DNA from: Thermoplasmata archaeon
GTDB taxonomy: Archaea; Thermoplasmatota; Thermoplasmata; Lutacidiplasmatales; UBA184
Assembly (NCBI GenBank): GCA_022750195.1
Contig: JAKIWE010000002.1
Coordinates: 1 to 64,000 of the forward strand
Direction: 5' to 3'
DNA length: 64,000 bases
Under the pieces are notes generated by a model that saw only the letters and a program-made list of their open reading frames with translations, did no database searches and was not told where the DNA came from. Positions within the stretch are counted from its first letter, which is position 1, and each line of letters begins with the position of its first letter. The position numbers and the translations under genes are program-made. Of the stretch, positions 33,234 to 41,355 are shown piece after piece.

Positions 33234-34184
33234 GTGAAGGGGCCGGAGGCGCGCGATCTCCTCACCAAGGTCCGCGCGGCCGTCGGCCAGGCGGTCGTCG
33301 GGCGAGGCGAGGCCGTCGACCTCATCCTGACCGGCCTCGTCGCGGACGGGCACCTGCTGCTCGAGGACCTGCCCGGGCTCGGGAAGACGCTGATGGCGAA
33401 GTCGTTCGCCCAGGCGCTCGGGCTCGGCTTCCGTCGGATCCAGTTCACGGCGGACCTGCTCCCGCACGACATCCTGGGCGGTGCGGTGCTCGACCCGTCG
33501 ACGCGCGAGCTCGTCTTCCGCCCCGGCCCCCTGTTCACGAACGTGCTGCTCGCCGACGAGATCAACCGCGCACCTCCGAAGGTGCAGTCCGCCCTGCTGG
33601 AGGCGATGCAGGAGTACCAAGTGACCAGCGAGGAGAGCACGCGTCGCCTGGAGCGTCCGTTCGTCGTGCTCGCGACGCAGAACCCGCTCGAGTTGGAAGG
33701 CACCTACCCGCTCCCGGAGGCCCAGGTCGACCGGTTCCTCCTGCGTCTGGCGGTGGGGTACCCGACGCGCGACGAGGAGCGCGAGATCCTGCGACGACGG
33801 CGGGAGCGCCGCGACGACGAGGCGGTCGTGCCGGTGGCCCTCGGGCCCGGGCAGTTCCGGGCGATCCAGCAAGCGACCGAGGACGTACAGGTCGACCCCG
33901 CGATCGAGGCGTATGCCGTCGACCTCGTGGCCCAGACCCGGGTCGACCCCCGGGTCGAGGTCGGCGCCTCCCCCCGCGGTTCGCTCGCCCTGCTGAAGGT
34001 CGCCCGTGCCCGGGCCCTGCTCGACGGACGTGACTACGTCGTGCCGGACGACGCCAAGCTGCTCGCGGTACCCGCGCTGGCCCACCGGATCATCGTGAAG
34101 CCGGAACCGTGGATCCGCGGGGTCCGCAGTCCGGAGATCGTCCGCGGCTGTGTCGAGCGGGTCGCGGTGCCGAAGGTCCCGTAG
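33234..34184 (+). CDS. MoxR-family AAA+ ATPase
   Basis: A 316-residue AAA+ protein. Walker A is LEDLPGLGKTLMAKS (about residues 42-56), Walker B is VLLADEINRAPPK (about 103-115), sensor 1 is VVLATQNPLELEGTYPLPEAQ and the arginine-finger helix AQVDRFLLRL follows. These are typical of MoxR/RavA-type ATPases, which remodel partners, often DUF58/VWA proteins such as the one encoded just upstream. GTG 33234 is a good family start, preceded by a TATA box with about 38 nt spacing. Confidence 0.92.
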   Translation: MKGPEARDLLTKVRAAVGQAVVGRGEAVDLILTGLVADGHLLLEDLPGLGKTLMAKSFAQALGLGFRRIQFTADLLPHDILGGAVLDPSTRELVFRPGPLFTNVLLADEINRAPPKVQSALLEAMQEYQVTSEESTRRLERPFVVLATQNPLELEGTYPLPEAQVDRFLLRLAVGYPTRDEEREILRRRRERRDDEAVVPVALGPGQFRAIQQATEDVQVDPAIEAYAVDLVAQTRVDPRVEVGASPRGSLALLKVARARALLDGRDYVVPDDAKLLAVPALAHRIIVKPEPWIRGVRSPEIVRGCVERVAVPKVP

Positions 34185-34242
34185 CGGCCGCCCCTCCTCT
34201 CGGCGGGGGCCCCCCGAACCCCCTTCGGGGCTCCGAGTCAAC

Positions 34243-34250
34243 GGTTATGG
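34243..34250 (+). promoter_or_regulatory. TATA-like box of the first RnfD-like gene
   Basis: GGTTATGG within AACGGTTATGG, centred about 27 nt before ATG 34274. The second paralogue has AACGGTTAAGC at the same spacing, so the two genes seem to carry matching promoters. Confidence 0.5.
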
Positions 34251-34273
34251 TCCCCAAGAGGTGTGTCGGGTCG

Positions 34274-35563
34274 ATGGAGGCCGACGGGCCGTCGCCCCTA
34301 CCTCCCGCCACGACGGGACCATGGTCGCCCTTGCTCGGCCGGCTCCGCCCCTGGCTCCCGGCGCCTCGGTTGCTCTGGATCGCCCTCGCAGCGGTGGGGG
34401 CTGTGGCGGTCGCCTTCCTGGGCGAAGGTCTCGGAGCCAGCTCGCTCCTCGTTCTCCCGATCCTGGCGGCGGGGACCGACCTCCTCTTTCAGCGATTCCG
34501 ACATCCGAAGCTGCGGGCACCCGACTCCGCGATCGCGACCGGCCTGTTCCTCGCCCTCCTGTTCCCGCCGATGGTCCCGCTCGCGGCGGCCGGGGCGGCG
34601 GCGTTCGGGGCCATCGGCCTCCGCCACGTCCTGCGCGCTCGGGGCCGACCCTGGTTCAACCCGGCGGCGGTCGGGCTGCTCCTGGGGGCCCTCGCGTTCG
34701 GACTCGCACCCGCGTGGTGGGGGGCCGTCTACGAGCCGGGCGTGATCGGAGCGGGGGCGATCGTCCTGCTGTGGAACCTGCCTCGATGGCGGGTCCCTGC
34801 GGCGTTCTTTGGGGCCTTCGCGGGACTCTCCACGTTGGGCCGAGTTCTCGCCTTCGTCGGAACGGGCACCTCCACCCCGTTCAACCTCCCTGCGCTCGCG
34901 ATCGTGGACCCGACGGTACTGTTCTTTGGTCTGCTCATGGTCACCGAACCTCGCAGCGCGCCGGCCGACAAGCGGCTCGGCGCGGTCTACGGAGCCGCCA
35001 TCGCGCTCCTCGCCTTCGGGCTCGCCTACGCCGCGCCGACCCTCGCCCTCCCGCTCGCGCTCCTCGGCGGCAACGCGATCGCCCTCGGGATCCGGCTGCG
35101 CCGGATCCGGCCGCGGGAGTGGGCGGCCGAGGAATCGGCGCGATCGCGAGCGGTCGCGCCTAGCTCGCCCTGGAAGGGAGGCGTTCACCGGTGGTCGACG
35201 CTGCGTCGACTGACCGCGGGGCTCGGCGTATCGCTCGTGATCATCGTCTCCGCGGCAGCGATACCGCTCCCGGCCGACGGGCCGCCGGCGATCTCCAGCG
35301 GTACGGGGGGCCCACGACCCGGCGCCGTACCGGCCGTCACGCTCTGCTTGCACGACAGCCCGGTGGTCAACCACGCAACGCTGCACTCCCTGCACCGCGC
35401 GCTCGGCCCGTCCGTGATCATCATCTACCAACGGACGACCGGGATTGTGGTCTACTACGACCCCGTCCACCACCAGACGGTCCGAGAGACCGACCTCTAC
35501 CAGGACTTCGGCTATGCCGAGTTCGACACGCACGACGCGAGGGTGCCCGGGTGCGTCGCGTAG
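34274..35563 (+). CDS. Stand-alone RnfD/NqrB-like membrane protein, copy 1
   Basis: A 429-residue protein with about nine to ten membrane segments. The RnfD/NqrB-like core carries GRPWFNPAAVGLLLGALAFG and DPTVLFFGLLMVTEPRSAPAD, matching the NPAA and DPTxxFFxxFMVTxP motifs of RnfD. The SGAT-type site for covalent FMN is not evident. After the last membrane helix (LTAGLGVSLVIIVSAAAIPL) comes an approximately 75-residue outside domain beginning TLCLHDSP, continuing LGPSVIIIYQRTTGIVVYYDPV and ETDLYQDFGYAEFD, and ending VPGC. No other Rnf or Nqr subunit is nearby. ATG 34274 matches the start of the paralogue. Confidence 0.7.
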   Translation: MEADGPSPLPPATTGPWSPLLGRLRPWLPAPRLLWIALAAVGAVAVAFLGEGLGASSLLVLPILAAGTDLLFQRFRHPKLRAPDSAIATGLFLALLFPPMVPLAAAGAAAFGAIGLRHVLRARGRPWFNPAAVGLLLGALAFGLAPAWWGAVYEPGVIGAGAIVLLWNLPRWRVPAAFFGAFAGLSTLGRVLAFVGTGTSTPFNLPALAIVDPTVLFFGLLMVTEPRSAPADKRLGAVYGAAIALLAFGLAYAAPTLALPLALLGGNAIALGIRLRRIRPREWAAEESARSRAVAPSSPWKGGVHRWSTLRRLTAGLGVSLVIIVSAAAIPLPADGPPAISSGTGGPRPGAVPAVTLCLHDSPVVNHATLHSLHRALGPSVIIIYQRTTGIVVYYDPVHHQTVRETDLYQDFGYAEFDTHDARVPGCVA

Positions 35564-35610
35564 CGCGTCGCCGTCGGTTCAGCACGCGAGAACCGCCGGC
35601 AGTTCCTAAC

Positions 35611-35618
35611 GGTTAAGC
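35611..35618 (+). promoter_or_regulatory. TATA-like box of the second RnfD-like gene
   Basis: GGTTAAGC, centred about 27 nt before ATG 35641. Confidence 0.5.
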
Positions 35619-35640
35619 CGCTGTTCGGCTCGCCCGCGTG

Positions 35641-36936
35641 ATGGTGGGGGACGGCGCACCGACCCCGGCGAGCGAGCGCATCGCGCAGCTGGGTAACGCG
35701 ATCCGGACCGCCCGCCGGCTCCTCCCCCCGGCGCGACTCCTCTGGGTGATCCTTGCCCTCCTCGGGGTCAACGGTGTCCTCTTCCTCGGCAGCGGGATCG
35801 GGATCGCCTCGCTCCTGGTCCTCCCCGTCTTCGCGGTGATCGTCGACCTCGCCTTCCAAAGATACCGGTTCAAGAGGCTGCGGTTCCCCGATGCGGCGAT
35901 CGTCACGGGGCTCTTCCTCGCCCTTCTGTTCCCCCCGGTCGTCCCCCTGGTCGGCGCGGCGGCAGCGACGCTCGGTGCGGTCGGCCTCCGACACCTCTTG
36001 CGTACGCGCGGGCGACCCTGGTTCAATCCCGCGGCGACCGGTCTCGTGCTCGGCGCGATCGCCTTCGGACTCGCCCCGGCGTGGTGGGGTGCGGTCAACG
36101 AGAACTTGGTGCTGGTCGGAGGGGCGATCCTCTTCCTCTGGAACCTGCCGCGTTGGCGTCTCCCCATCGCATTCCTAGGGGCGTTCGCAGGCTTCACGAC
36201 GCTCGGCCGCGTGGTGTACACTCTCGGCAGCGGCTCGATCGTCTCGGCGCACGTCTTCGCGCTCGCGGTCGCCGACCCGACGCTGCTGTTCTTCGGGTTG
36301 CTCATGGTCCCCGAGCCCAGGACGGCGCCGGCCGACCCCCGACTCGGCTGGCTCTACGGCGTCATTGTCGCCGCGTCCGCGGCGTTCCTTCCGCTTCTGT
36401 TCCCTACCTTGGCCCTCCCCCTGGCGCTGTTGGTGGGCAACGGTGTCATGGTGGCCGTCCGACTTCGGTCGTGGGCCCACCGCCGCAGCGAAGGAGAACC
36501 GACGCTCGCGGGCGCCCGTCGTCGCTCCGCGCCGAAACGAGAGTCCCACGCCGGCGGCGGTTGGACGGTGCCCCGCAGGATCAGCGCCGGGATCGGCCTT
36601 GGGATCGTCATGCTGATCCTCGCCTCCACCATGCAATCGGCCTCGTCCGGCATCCCGATCGTGAGCACCTCCCCGGGCGGCACCCTTGGCGGTGGGTCGA
36701 CCGGGAACACGACCGCCTGCCAACATGACAACCCAACGATACCGGCCGGTACGCTGAGCTCCCTGCACAAGACGCTAGGGCCGTCGGTGATCCTCTCCTA
36801 CACGGCCGCGACCGGCATCGTCACGTTCTACGACCCCGTCAATCAGGTCACGGTGACCGAGACCGACCTCTACGAGGACTTCGGTTACGCCGAGTTCAAC
36901 TCGGACGACGGCACCGTCCCCGGCTGCGCGGCGTAG
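35641..36936 (+). CDS. Stand-alone RnfD/NqrB-like membrane protein, copy 2
   Basis: A 431-residue tandem paralogue of the preceding gene, alignable end to end by eye. It has TRGRPWFNPAATGLVLGAIAF, ADPTLLFFGLLMVPEPRTAPA and the same last helix (ISAGIGLGIVMLILASTM), then a Gly/Ser linker and the outside domain: ACQHDNPTIPAGTLSSLHKT, LGPSVILSYTAATGIVTFYD, ETDLYEDFGYAEFN, VPGC. The segment between helices where RnfD carries its FMN-threonine has GSGSIVSAHVF, without an SGAT motif. GTG 35638 is an alternative start. The copies keep every Cys, the HD pair and ETDLY, so the domain is under selection. Confidence 0.7.
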   Translation: MVGDGAPTPASERIAQLGNAIRTARRLLPPARLLWVILALLGVNGVLFLGSGIGIASLLVLPVFAVIVDLAFQRYRFKRLRFPDAAIVTGLFLALLFPPVVPLVGAAAATLGAVGLRHLLRTRGRPWFNPAATGLVLGAIAFGLAPAWWGAVNENLVLVGGAILFLWNLPRWRLPIAFLGAFAGFTTLGRVVYTLGSGSIVSAHVFALAVADPTLLFFGLLMVPEPRTAPADPRLGWLYGVIVAASAAFLPLLFPTLALPLALLVGNGVMVAVRLRSWAHRRSEGEPTLAGARRRSAPKRESHAGGGWTVPRRISAGIGLGIVMLILASTMQSASSGIPIVSTSPGGTLGGGSTGNTTACQHDNPTIPAGTLSSLHKTLGPSVILSYTAATGIVTFYDPVNQVTVTETDLYEDFGYAEFNSDDGTVPGCAA

Positions 36937-36994
36937 GGTTCCGGACGGAGCGCAGGGCGGCAAGGGTTTTCAAGGAAGGTCGGGTCGCGCGCCC

Positions 36995-37951
36995 GTGCCG
37001 GGTGCCCCCCCGCTCGTTCTCGTCGCCGACCCGATCGACCCCGCGGCCCTGGCTCGGCTGCGCGAGGGACCGTGCGAAGTGGTGGATGCCAGCGTATCGA
37101 GCGCGGCGCTCCCCGAGCGGCTCGGCTCCGCCTGGGCCCTCGTGGTGCGGAGCCGGACACGGGTGACGGCCGGGCTGATCGCTCAGGCACCGAAGCTCTC
37201 GGTGATCGCCCGCGCCGGGGTGGGGGTCGACAACGTGGACGTGCCGGCGGCGACGGCCCGCGGAGTTCGGGTCGTGAACGCTCCGACGGCCGCCACGACC
37301 AGCGTCGCGGAGCTCACGGTCGCCTTCGTCCTCTGGCTGGTCCGGGACCTCTCGGGACCGGTCGCCGCGACCCGCTCTGGGATCTGGAAGCGAGGCCTCG
37401 TAGGTCACGAGCTAGCCGGCCGGACGATCGGCTTCGTCGGGTACGGGCGGATCGCGCGCGAGGTCGCGGCCCGGCTCGCCCCGTTCGGGGTGAGCGCGGT
37501 CGCCTTCGACCCGTTCGTGACCGTCTCCGGGGACGCGACGGAGATGCTCACTCTCGACGACCTGCTCGCCCGGGCCGACATCGTCAGCCTCCATGCGGCG
37601 TTGACGCCGGAGAACCGGCACCTGATCGACGCGCGCCGCCTCGCCCAGCTCAAAGCCGGCGCCTTCTTGGTCAACGTGGCTCGAGGACCGCTCGTCGACG
37701 AGACGGCCCTGCTCGCCGCTCTCGTTTCCGGCCACGTCGCCGGGGCCGCTCTCGACGTGTTCGAGCTCGAGCCACCCACCCTCACCGCGCTGTTGCAGCA
37801 CCCGAAGCTGCTGCCCACGCCGCACCTCGGCGCGTCGACCCCCGAAGCTCAGCAGCGGGCGGGGATGGCGGTGGTCGATGAGCTCCTTCGCGCCCTCCGC
37901 GGCGAACCGCTTAAGTTCCAGGTGAACCCCGAGGTCCGCTCGACGCCATGA
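36995..37951 (+). CDS. serA: D-3-phosphoglycerate dehydrogenase-like 2-hydroxyacid dehydrogenase
   Basis: A 318-residue D-isomer-specific dehydrogenase without an ACT domain. NAD-binding [17 protein letters not shown] lies near residue 140. Catalytic residues are visible: Arg in [10 protein letters not shown], Glu in FELEPP and His in TPHLGAST. Substrate-loop [10 protein letters not shown] at about 73 is typical of SerA. Its stop overlaps the following aminotransferase start as ATGA; dehydrogenase plus class V aminotransferase is the first half of serine synthesis in archaea. GTG 36995 lies about 27 nt after a weak GGGTTTTC box. Confidence 0.85.
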   Translation: MPGAPPLVLVADPIDPAALARLREGPCEVVDASVSSAALPERLGSAWALVVRSRTRVTAGLIAQAPKLSVIARAGVGVDNVDVPAATARGVRVVNAPTAATTSVAELTVAFVLWLVRDLSGPVAATRSGIWKRGLVGHELAGRTIGFVGYGRIAREVAARLAPFGVSAVAFDPFVTVSGDATEMLTLDDLLARADIVSLHAALTPENRHLIDARRLAQLKAGAFLVNVARGPLVDETALLAALVSGHVAGAALDVFELEPPTLTALLQHPKLLPTPHLGASTPEAQQRAGMAVVDELLRALRGEPLKFQVNPEVRSTP

Positions 37952-39084
37952 CGTTCGACCCGGAGACCGCGACGTTCCTGATCGCCGGGCCGGTGAAGAT
38001 CCATCCCCGCGTCCTACGGGCGATGGCGCTTCCGTCCGTCAACCACCGCGGCGACTACTTCCACGGTGTCGTCGCGGAGATCCGCGAACTGCTCCCGGTC
38101 CTCTTCGGGGCGAAGGGGCACCATGCGATCCTCTCCGGGAGCGGGACCGCGGGACTCGAGTCGATGTACTCCTCCCTCCTCCGTCGTACGGAGCGGACGA
38201 TCGTGCTCACGAACGGCAACTTCGGGGAGCGGAGCGACCAGATCGCGCGGCGGTACTGCGAGAAGGTGACGACGCTCTCCGCGCCGTGGGGTCAGCACAT
38301 CCCGATCGAGGCGGCGAAGGCGGAGCTCGAGAAGGGGGACGTCCGGGCCTTGTGCGTCGTCCACAACGAGACGAGCGTCGGTCTCCAGAACGACCTCGCC
38401 GCCCTCGCCCCTGCGGTGCGGGAGGCGGGCGCGCTGTTCCTCGTCGATGGGATCTCCGCCGTGGCCGGGATCCCACTCCCGCTCGAAGCGTGGGGCGTCG
38501 ATGCGGTCGTCGCCGGAAGTCAGAAAGGGCTCGCGGCTCCCGCCGGTCTCGCTCTCCTCCACCTCTCCGACCGCGGCGCGAAGGAGGTCGCCCCGGGTAC
38601 GTTCTACCTCGACCTTGCGCAGCACCTCGCCCAGCTCGAGAAGAACGACACGCCGTGGACGCCTGCGGTGCCCCTGTTCCTCGCGCTCCGCGAGGCGCTG
38701 CTGATCCTGAAGGCCGAGACCCTCGATGGGCGGCTCCGCCACACCCGCGCCCTGGCGGAGGCGACCCGGGCCGCCGCCGAGGCGGCGGGGCTGACGTTGT
38801 TCCCTGACCCGGCGCACGCCTCGGACACCGTCACGGCGCTCCGCAACCCGGAGGGGCTCGACGACGCGGCGGTCCGCAAAGTGCTCCAGGACCGGTACAA
38901 CGTCGCTGTCCAAGGCGGGCAGGGCGCGCTCAAGGGGAAGATCTTCCGGATCGGTCACATGGGGATCGCCGACTGGCCGGACCTGCTCATCGTGTTCGCG
39001 GCGCTAGAGCGGATCCTCTCGAGGGCCGGGCGGCTCGCGACCCCCGGAGCCTCCCTGGCCGCGATCGAACGGTTCATGCCGTAG
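37948..39084 (+). CDS. Class V aminotransferase (phosphoserine/serine-pyruvate type)
   Basis: A 378-residue PLP enzyme. Seen: FLIAGPVKIHPRVLRAM at the start, SGSGTAGLESMYSSLL (phosphate cup), VHNETSVGLQND, FLVDGISAVAGIPL (Asp of the pyridine nitrogen) and GSQKGLAAPAGLALL with the PLP lysine at about residue 193, and GALKGKIFRIGHMG near the end. The family includes serine-pyruvate, alanine-glyoxylate and archaeal phosphoserine aminotransferases. Coupling to the SerA-like gene favours 3-phosphohydroxypyruvate to phosphoserine. Confidence 0.9.
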   Translation: MTFDPETATFLIAGPVKIHPRVLRAMALPSVNHRGDYFHGVVAEIRELLPVLFGAKGHHAILSGSGTAGLESMYSSLLRRTERTIVLTNGNFGERSDQIARRYCEKVTTLSAPWGQHIPIEAAKAELEKGDVRALCVVHNETSVGLQNDLAALAPAVREAGALFLVDGISAVAGIPLPLEAWGVDAVVAGSQKGLAAPAGLALLHLSDRGAKEVAPGTFYLDLAQHLAQLEKNDTPWTPAVPLFLALREALLILKAETLDGRLRHTRALAEATRAAAEAAGLTLFPDPAHASDTVTALRNPEGLDDAAVRKVLQDRYNVAVQGGQGALKGKIFRIGHMGIADWPDLLIVFAALERILSRAGRLATPGASLAAIERFMP

Positions 39085-39106
39085 CGCCGGCGCGCCCCAG
39101 CCGCGG

Positions 39107-39538
39107 CTAGATGTCCACGATCGCCCGGGCGCTGCCGGCGACGAGGTCGACCTGAAGGTCGTGCCAGGTCACCGCCTTGACCTGCTCGTGGGAGGGATGG
39201 CGAGCGGGGTCGAACGTCTCACCCCGCAGGGAGGCGACGAGCGCCGACGGGGGCGCCCCGACGAGTCGAACGTCTACGGTCCGCGCCACGAAGCCTTCGG
39301 TGTCGTGAAGCTGGACGAGCTGGTTGAGGAACGCCACGAGCAGGGCGGGTGGGTCGGACGCCGAGGCGGAGACCGCCCGCTCCTCCCGGGGCCGCACGGT
39401 GCGGAGGTCGGTCATCAGCGCGAACAGCGCTCGACCCATCCCCTCGAAGAGGGCGTTCGGATCGGGGGCGCGGGCCCAGATGCCGACATCGGCCGTCGTC
39501 GGGAAGCTCCCGTAGCGGACGCGGGGTCGAGGGCCCAC
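39107..39538 (-). CDS. Archease
   Basis: A 143-residue archease, the small protein that speeds guanylylation of the RNA ligase RtcB in tRNA splicing. YGSFPTTADVGIWARAP, GMGRALFALMTDLRTVRP, LLVAFLNQLVQLHDTEG and the calcium-site region VKAVTWHDLQV are visible, with Asp in TTADVG as a metal ligand. tRNA-Tyr in this window has an intron, so the pathway is needed. Start GTG 39538 or the adjacent TTG 39541 lies 27-30 nt after a minus-strand GTTATAGA box. Confidence 0.9.
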   Translation of the reverse strand: MGPRPRVRYGSFPTTADVGIWARAPDPNALFEGMGRALFALMTDLRTVRPREERAVSASASDPPALLVAFLNQLVQLHDTEGFVARTVDVRLVGAPPSALVASLRGETFDPARHPSHEQVKAVTWHDLQVDLVAGSARAIVDI

Positions 39539-39563
39539 CAACGACCGGACCCCCTGTACACCC

Positions 39564-39590
39564 TCTATAACGTCTGGGTGAGGCTTAAGC
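39564..39590. promoter_or_regulatory. Back-to-back promoters of archease and the glycosyltransferase
   Basis: GTTATAGA on the minus strand (39571-39564) precedes archease by about 28 nt, and GCTTAAGC on the plus strand (39583-39590) precedes ATG 39615 by about 28 nt. Two TATA-like boxes lie 12 bp apart and face away from each other. Confidence 0.6.
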
Positions 39591-39614
39591 GATTGCCCGA
39601 TTAGCTTTGGGTCC

Positions 39615-40406
39615 ATGCGCGCGACCCTCGTCGTCCCCGCGCTCAACGAAGGCGAGGCGATCGCCCACGTCATCGCCTCCTTCCGCGAAGCGGCCGACAA
39701 GGCGAACGCTTCCACGTTCCTGCCCGAGCCGATCGACTGGGAGATCCTCGTCGTCGACGGGGCGTCGTCCGACGGGACGGCCGAACGCGCCGAAGCGGCC
39801 GGGGCGCGAGTGATCGTCGAACGTCGGCGCGGCTACGGGCGGGCGTACACGACCGGCTTCGCGGCCGCCACCGGCGAGGTCATCGCCACGGCCGACGGGG
39901 ACGCCACCTACCCCGTCGAGGAGATCCCTCGCCTGGTGGACCGGCTGCTCCGGAACGGACTCGATTTCATCACCTGCGACCGGATGGCCTCCGTCGACCG
40001 CCGTGCGATGACCACCGAGCACCGGATCGGGAACGCCCTGCTCAACCTGCTCGTTCAGGTCGCCTACCGGCACCTGCTCCGGGACCTTCCGGGGGAGGGG
40101 CTGGTCGACAGCCAGAGCGGGATGTGGGTCTTCCGGCGCCGGATCCTGGAGCGGCTGAACCTCACGCAGGAAGGGATGGCGTTCAGCGAGGAGCTGAAGC
40201 TCGAGGTCCTGCTCAAGGGCCTCCGGTTCGAGGAGGTGCCGATCCGGTACTCCGAGCGGTGGGGCGCCCCCAAGCTGTCGAGCTGGAAGGACGGCAGCCG
40301 CAACATGATGTTCCTCATCCGCAAGCGGATCGCGGTCGGACGGTCCGCGGGTGCGGCCTCTTCCCACCGCCTCGCCTCGAAGCGGGCCCGGACCTCGGCG
40401 CGCTGA
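39615..40406 (+). CDS. Family 2 glycosyltransferase (dolichyl-phosphate-sugar synthase-like)
   Basis: A 263-residue GT-A enzyme. VVPALNEGEAIAHVI and EILVVDGASSDGTAE bind the nucleotide; TADGDATYPVEEIPRLV holds the DxD-like DGD; SQSGMWVFRRRILERLNL and FSEELKLEVLLKGLRFEEVP end the catalytic domain. No membrane helices follow the catalytic domain, as in the soluble DPM1 type. It likely moves a sugar from a nucleotide sugar to a polyprenyl phosphate for surface glycosylation. ATG 39615 is leaderless. Confidence 0.87.
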   Translation: MRATLVVPALNEGEAIAHVIASFREAADKANASTFLPEPIDWEILVVDGASSDGTAERAEAAGARVIVERRRGYGRAYTTGFAAATGEVIATADGDATYPVEEIPRLVDRLLRNGLDFITCDRMASVDRRAMTTEHRIGNALLNLLVQVAYRHLLRDLPGEGLVDSQSGMWVFRRRILERLNLTQEGMAFSEELKLEVLLKGLRFEEVPIRYSERWGAPKLSSWKDGSRNMMFLIRKRIAVGRSAGAASSHRLASKRARTSAR

Positions 40407-40438
40407 AGAAACGCCGGCCCCCGAGGGGGGAGGCTGGC

Positions 40439-40591
40439 CTACTGGGTCTTCCCGGAGCGCTCGCGGGACTTGACGCGCAGCCCCTTGTAGCCGCACTTGC
40501 GGCACTGGACGGCTTTGATCGGATTCCTCGCCGAGCAGTTCATGCAGACCTTCTTCACGAGAAGGCGCTGGACAGCCTCGGGGAACGGCAT
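40439..40591 (-). CDS. rpl40e: Ribosomal protein L40e
   Basis: A 50-residue ribosomal protein of archaea and eukaryotes with a four-cysteine zinc finger. It reads [20 protein letters not shown], then [20 protein letters not shown] and a basic end. The four Cys are at residues 16, 19, 30 and 33. The ATG 40591 lies about 27 nt after the perfect TTTATAAA box, so the message should be leaderless. Too short for most automatic calls. Confidence 0.93.
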   Translation of the reverse strand: MPFPEAVQRLLVKKVCMNCSARNPIKAVQCRKCGYKGLRVKSRERSGKTQ

Positions 40592-40614
40592 GGGAGCCGC
40601 CGGACCGCCCGCCG

Positions 40615-40622
40615 TTTATAAA
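40615..40622 (-). promoter_or_regulatory. TATA box of rpl40e
   Basis: TTTATAAA, a near-perfect archaeal TATA box, centred 27-28 nt before ATG 40591. The palindrome could also serve rightward transcription toward AMMECR1. Confidence 0.75.
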
Positions 40623-40722
40623 GAGTGCCAAACGGCGCTCGCCGGAGGGCTCCGAGGAGCCCCCATGGACGGAGCCCGTCGCGCCCCGATGGTCCTATGC
40701 GGACTTCGCCGGTCCGTCCCAC

Positions 40723-41355
40723 GTGCGGTCGGAGGAGGGCGAGTGGGCCGTCCGAGGGGCCCGGGCGACGCTCGAAAGCTACCTAGCGGAGCGGGTTCGT
40801 GCCGACGACCTTCCCGCCGTCTCCGAGCAGCCGCTCACGCCGCTCTTCGACGAGCCGCGCGGGGTCTTCGTCACGCTCAAGCACCATCCCAGCGGGGAGT
40901 TGCGCGGGTGCATCGGTTTTCCGGAGCCCGACCTCCCGCTCCGCGTGGCCCTGCCGCGCGCCACGCTCGCGGCCGCCACCGCCGACCCCCGGTTCCCTCC
41001 GGTCGAGGTCGCCGAACTTCCGCACCTCACGGTGGAGGTCTCGGTCCTCACGCCTCCTCAACGGATCGACGCCGAGCCCCGCGCCGAGATGCCGCGTCGG
41101 GTGGTGGTCGGGCGCGACGGGCTGATCGTGGACGGCCGGGGAACCAGCGGGATCTTGCTTCCGCAGGTCGCAGCCGAGCTGGGCTGGAGCGCGGAAGAGT
41201 TCCTCGCCCAGACCTGTCGCAAGGCGGGCCTCCCGACCCGTGCCTGGCGCGACCCCGACATCGAGGTCCGCGCGTTTCGGGCCGAGATCTTCCAGGAGCG
41301 GATCCCTCGCGGTTCGGTCTTTGCCGAGAGCCCTACGAGTTCCTCGGGGGAGTGA
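40723..41355 (+). CDS. AMMECR1-domain protein
   Basis: A 210-residue member of the AMMECR1 family, conserved in archaea and eukaryotes with no settled biochemical role (a link to radical-SAM/Memo-type chemistry is often proposed). The invariant LRGCIGF motif and the HLTVEVSVLTPPQRI, GRDGLIVDGRGTSGILLPQVA blocks are clear. GTG 40723 is the best start. Its last 23 bp overlap the 3' end of the convergent IleRS gene. Confidence 0.9.
   Translation: MRSEEGEWAVRGARATLESYLAERVRADDLPAVSEQPLTPLFDEPRGVFVTLKHHPSGELRGCIGFPEPDLPLRVALPRATLAAATADPRFPPVEVAELPHLTVEVSVLTPPQRIDAEPRAEMPRRVVVGRDGLIVDGRGTSGILLPQVAAELGWSAEEFLAQTCRKAGLPTRAWRDPDIEVRAFRAEIFQERIPRGSVFAESPTSSSGE

Noticed and set aside
34274-36936. A complete Rnf or Nqr complex
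   Set aside because: Only RnfD-like proteins are present; no RnfA, B, C, E or G homologue is in the neighbouring genes.
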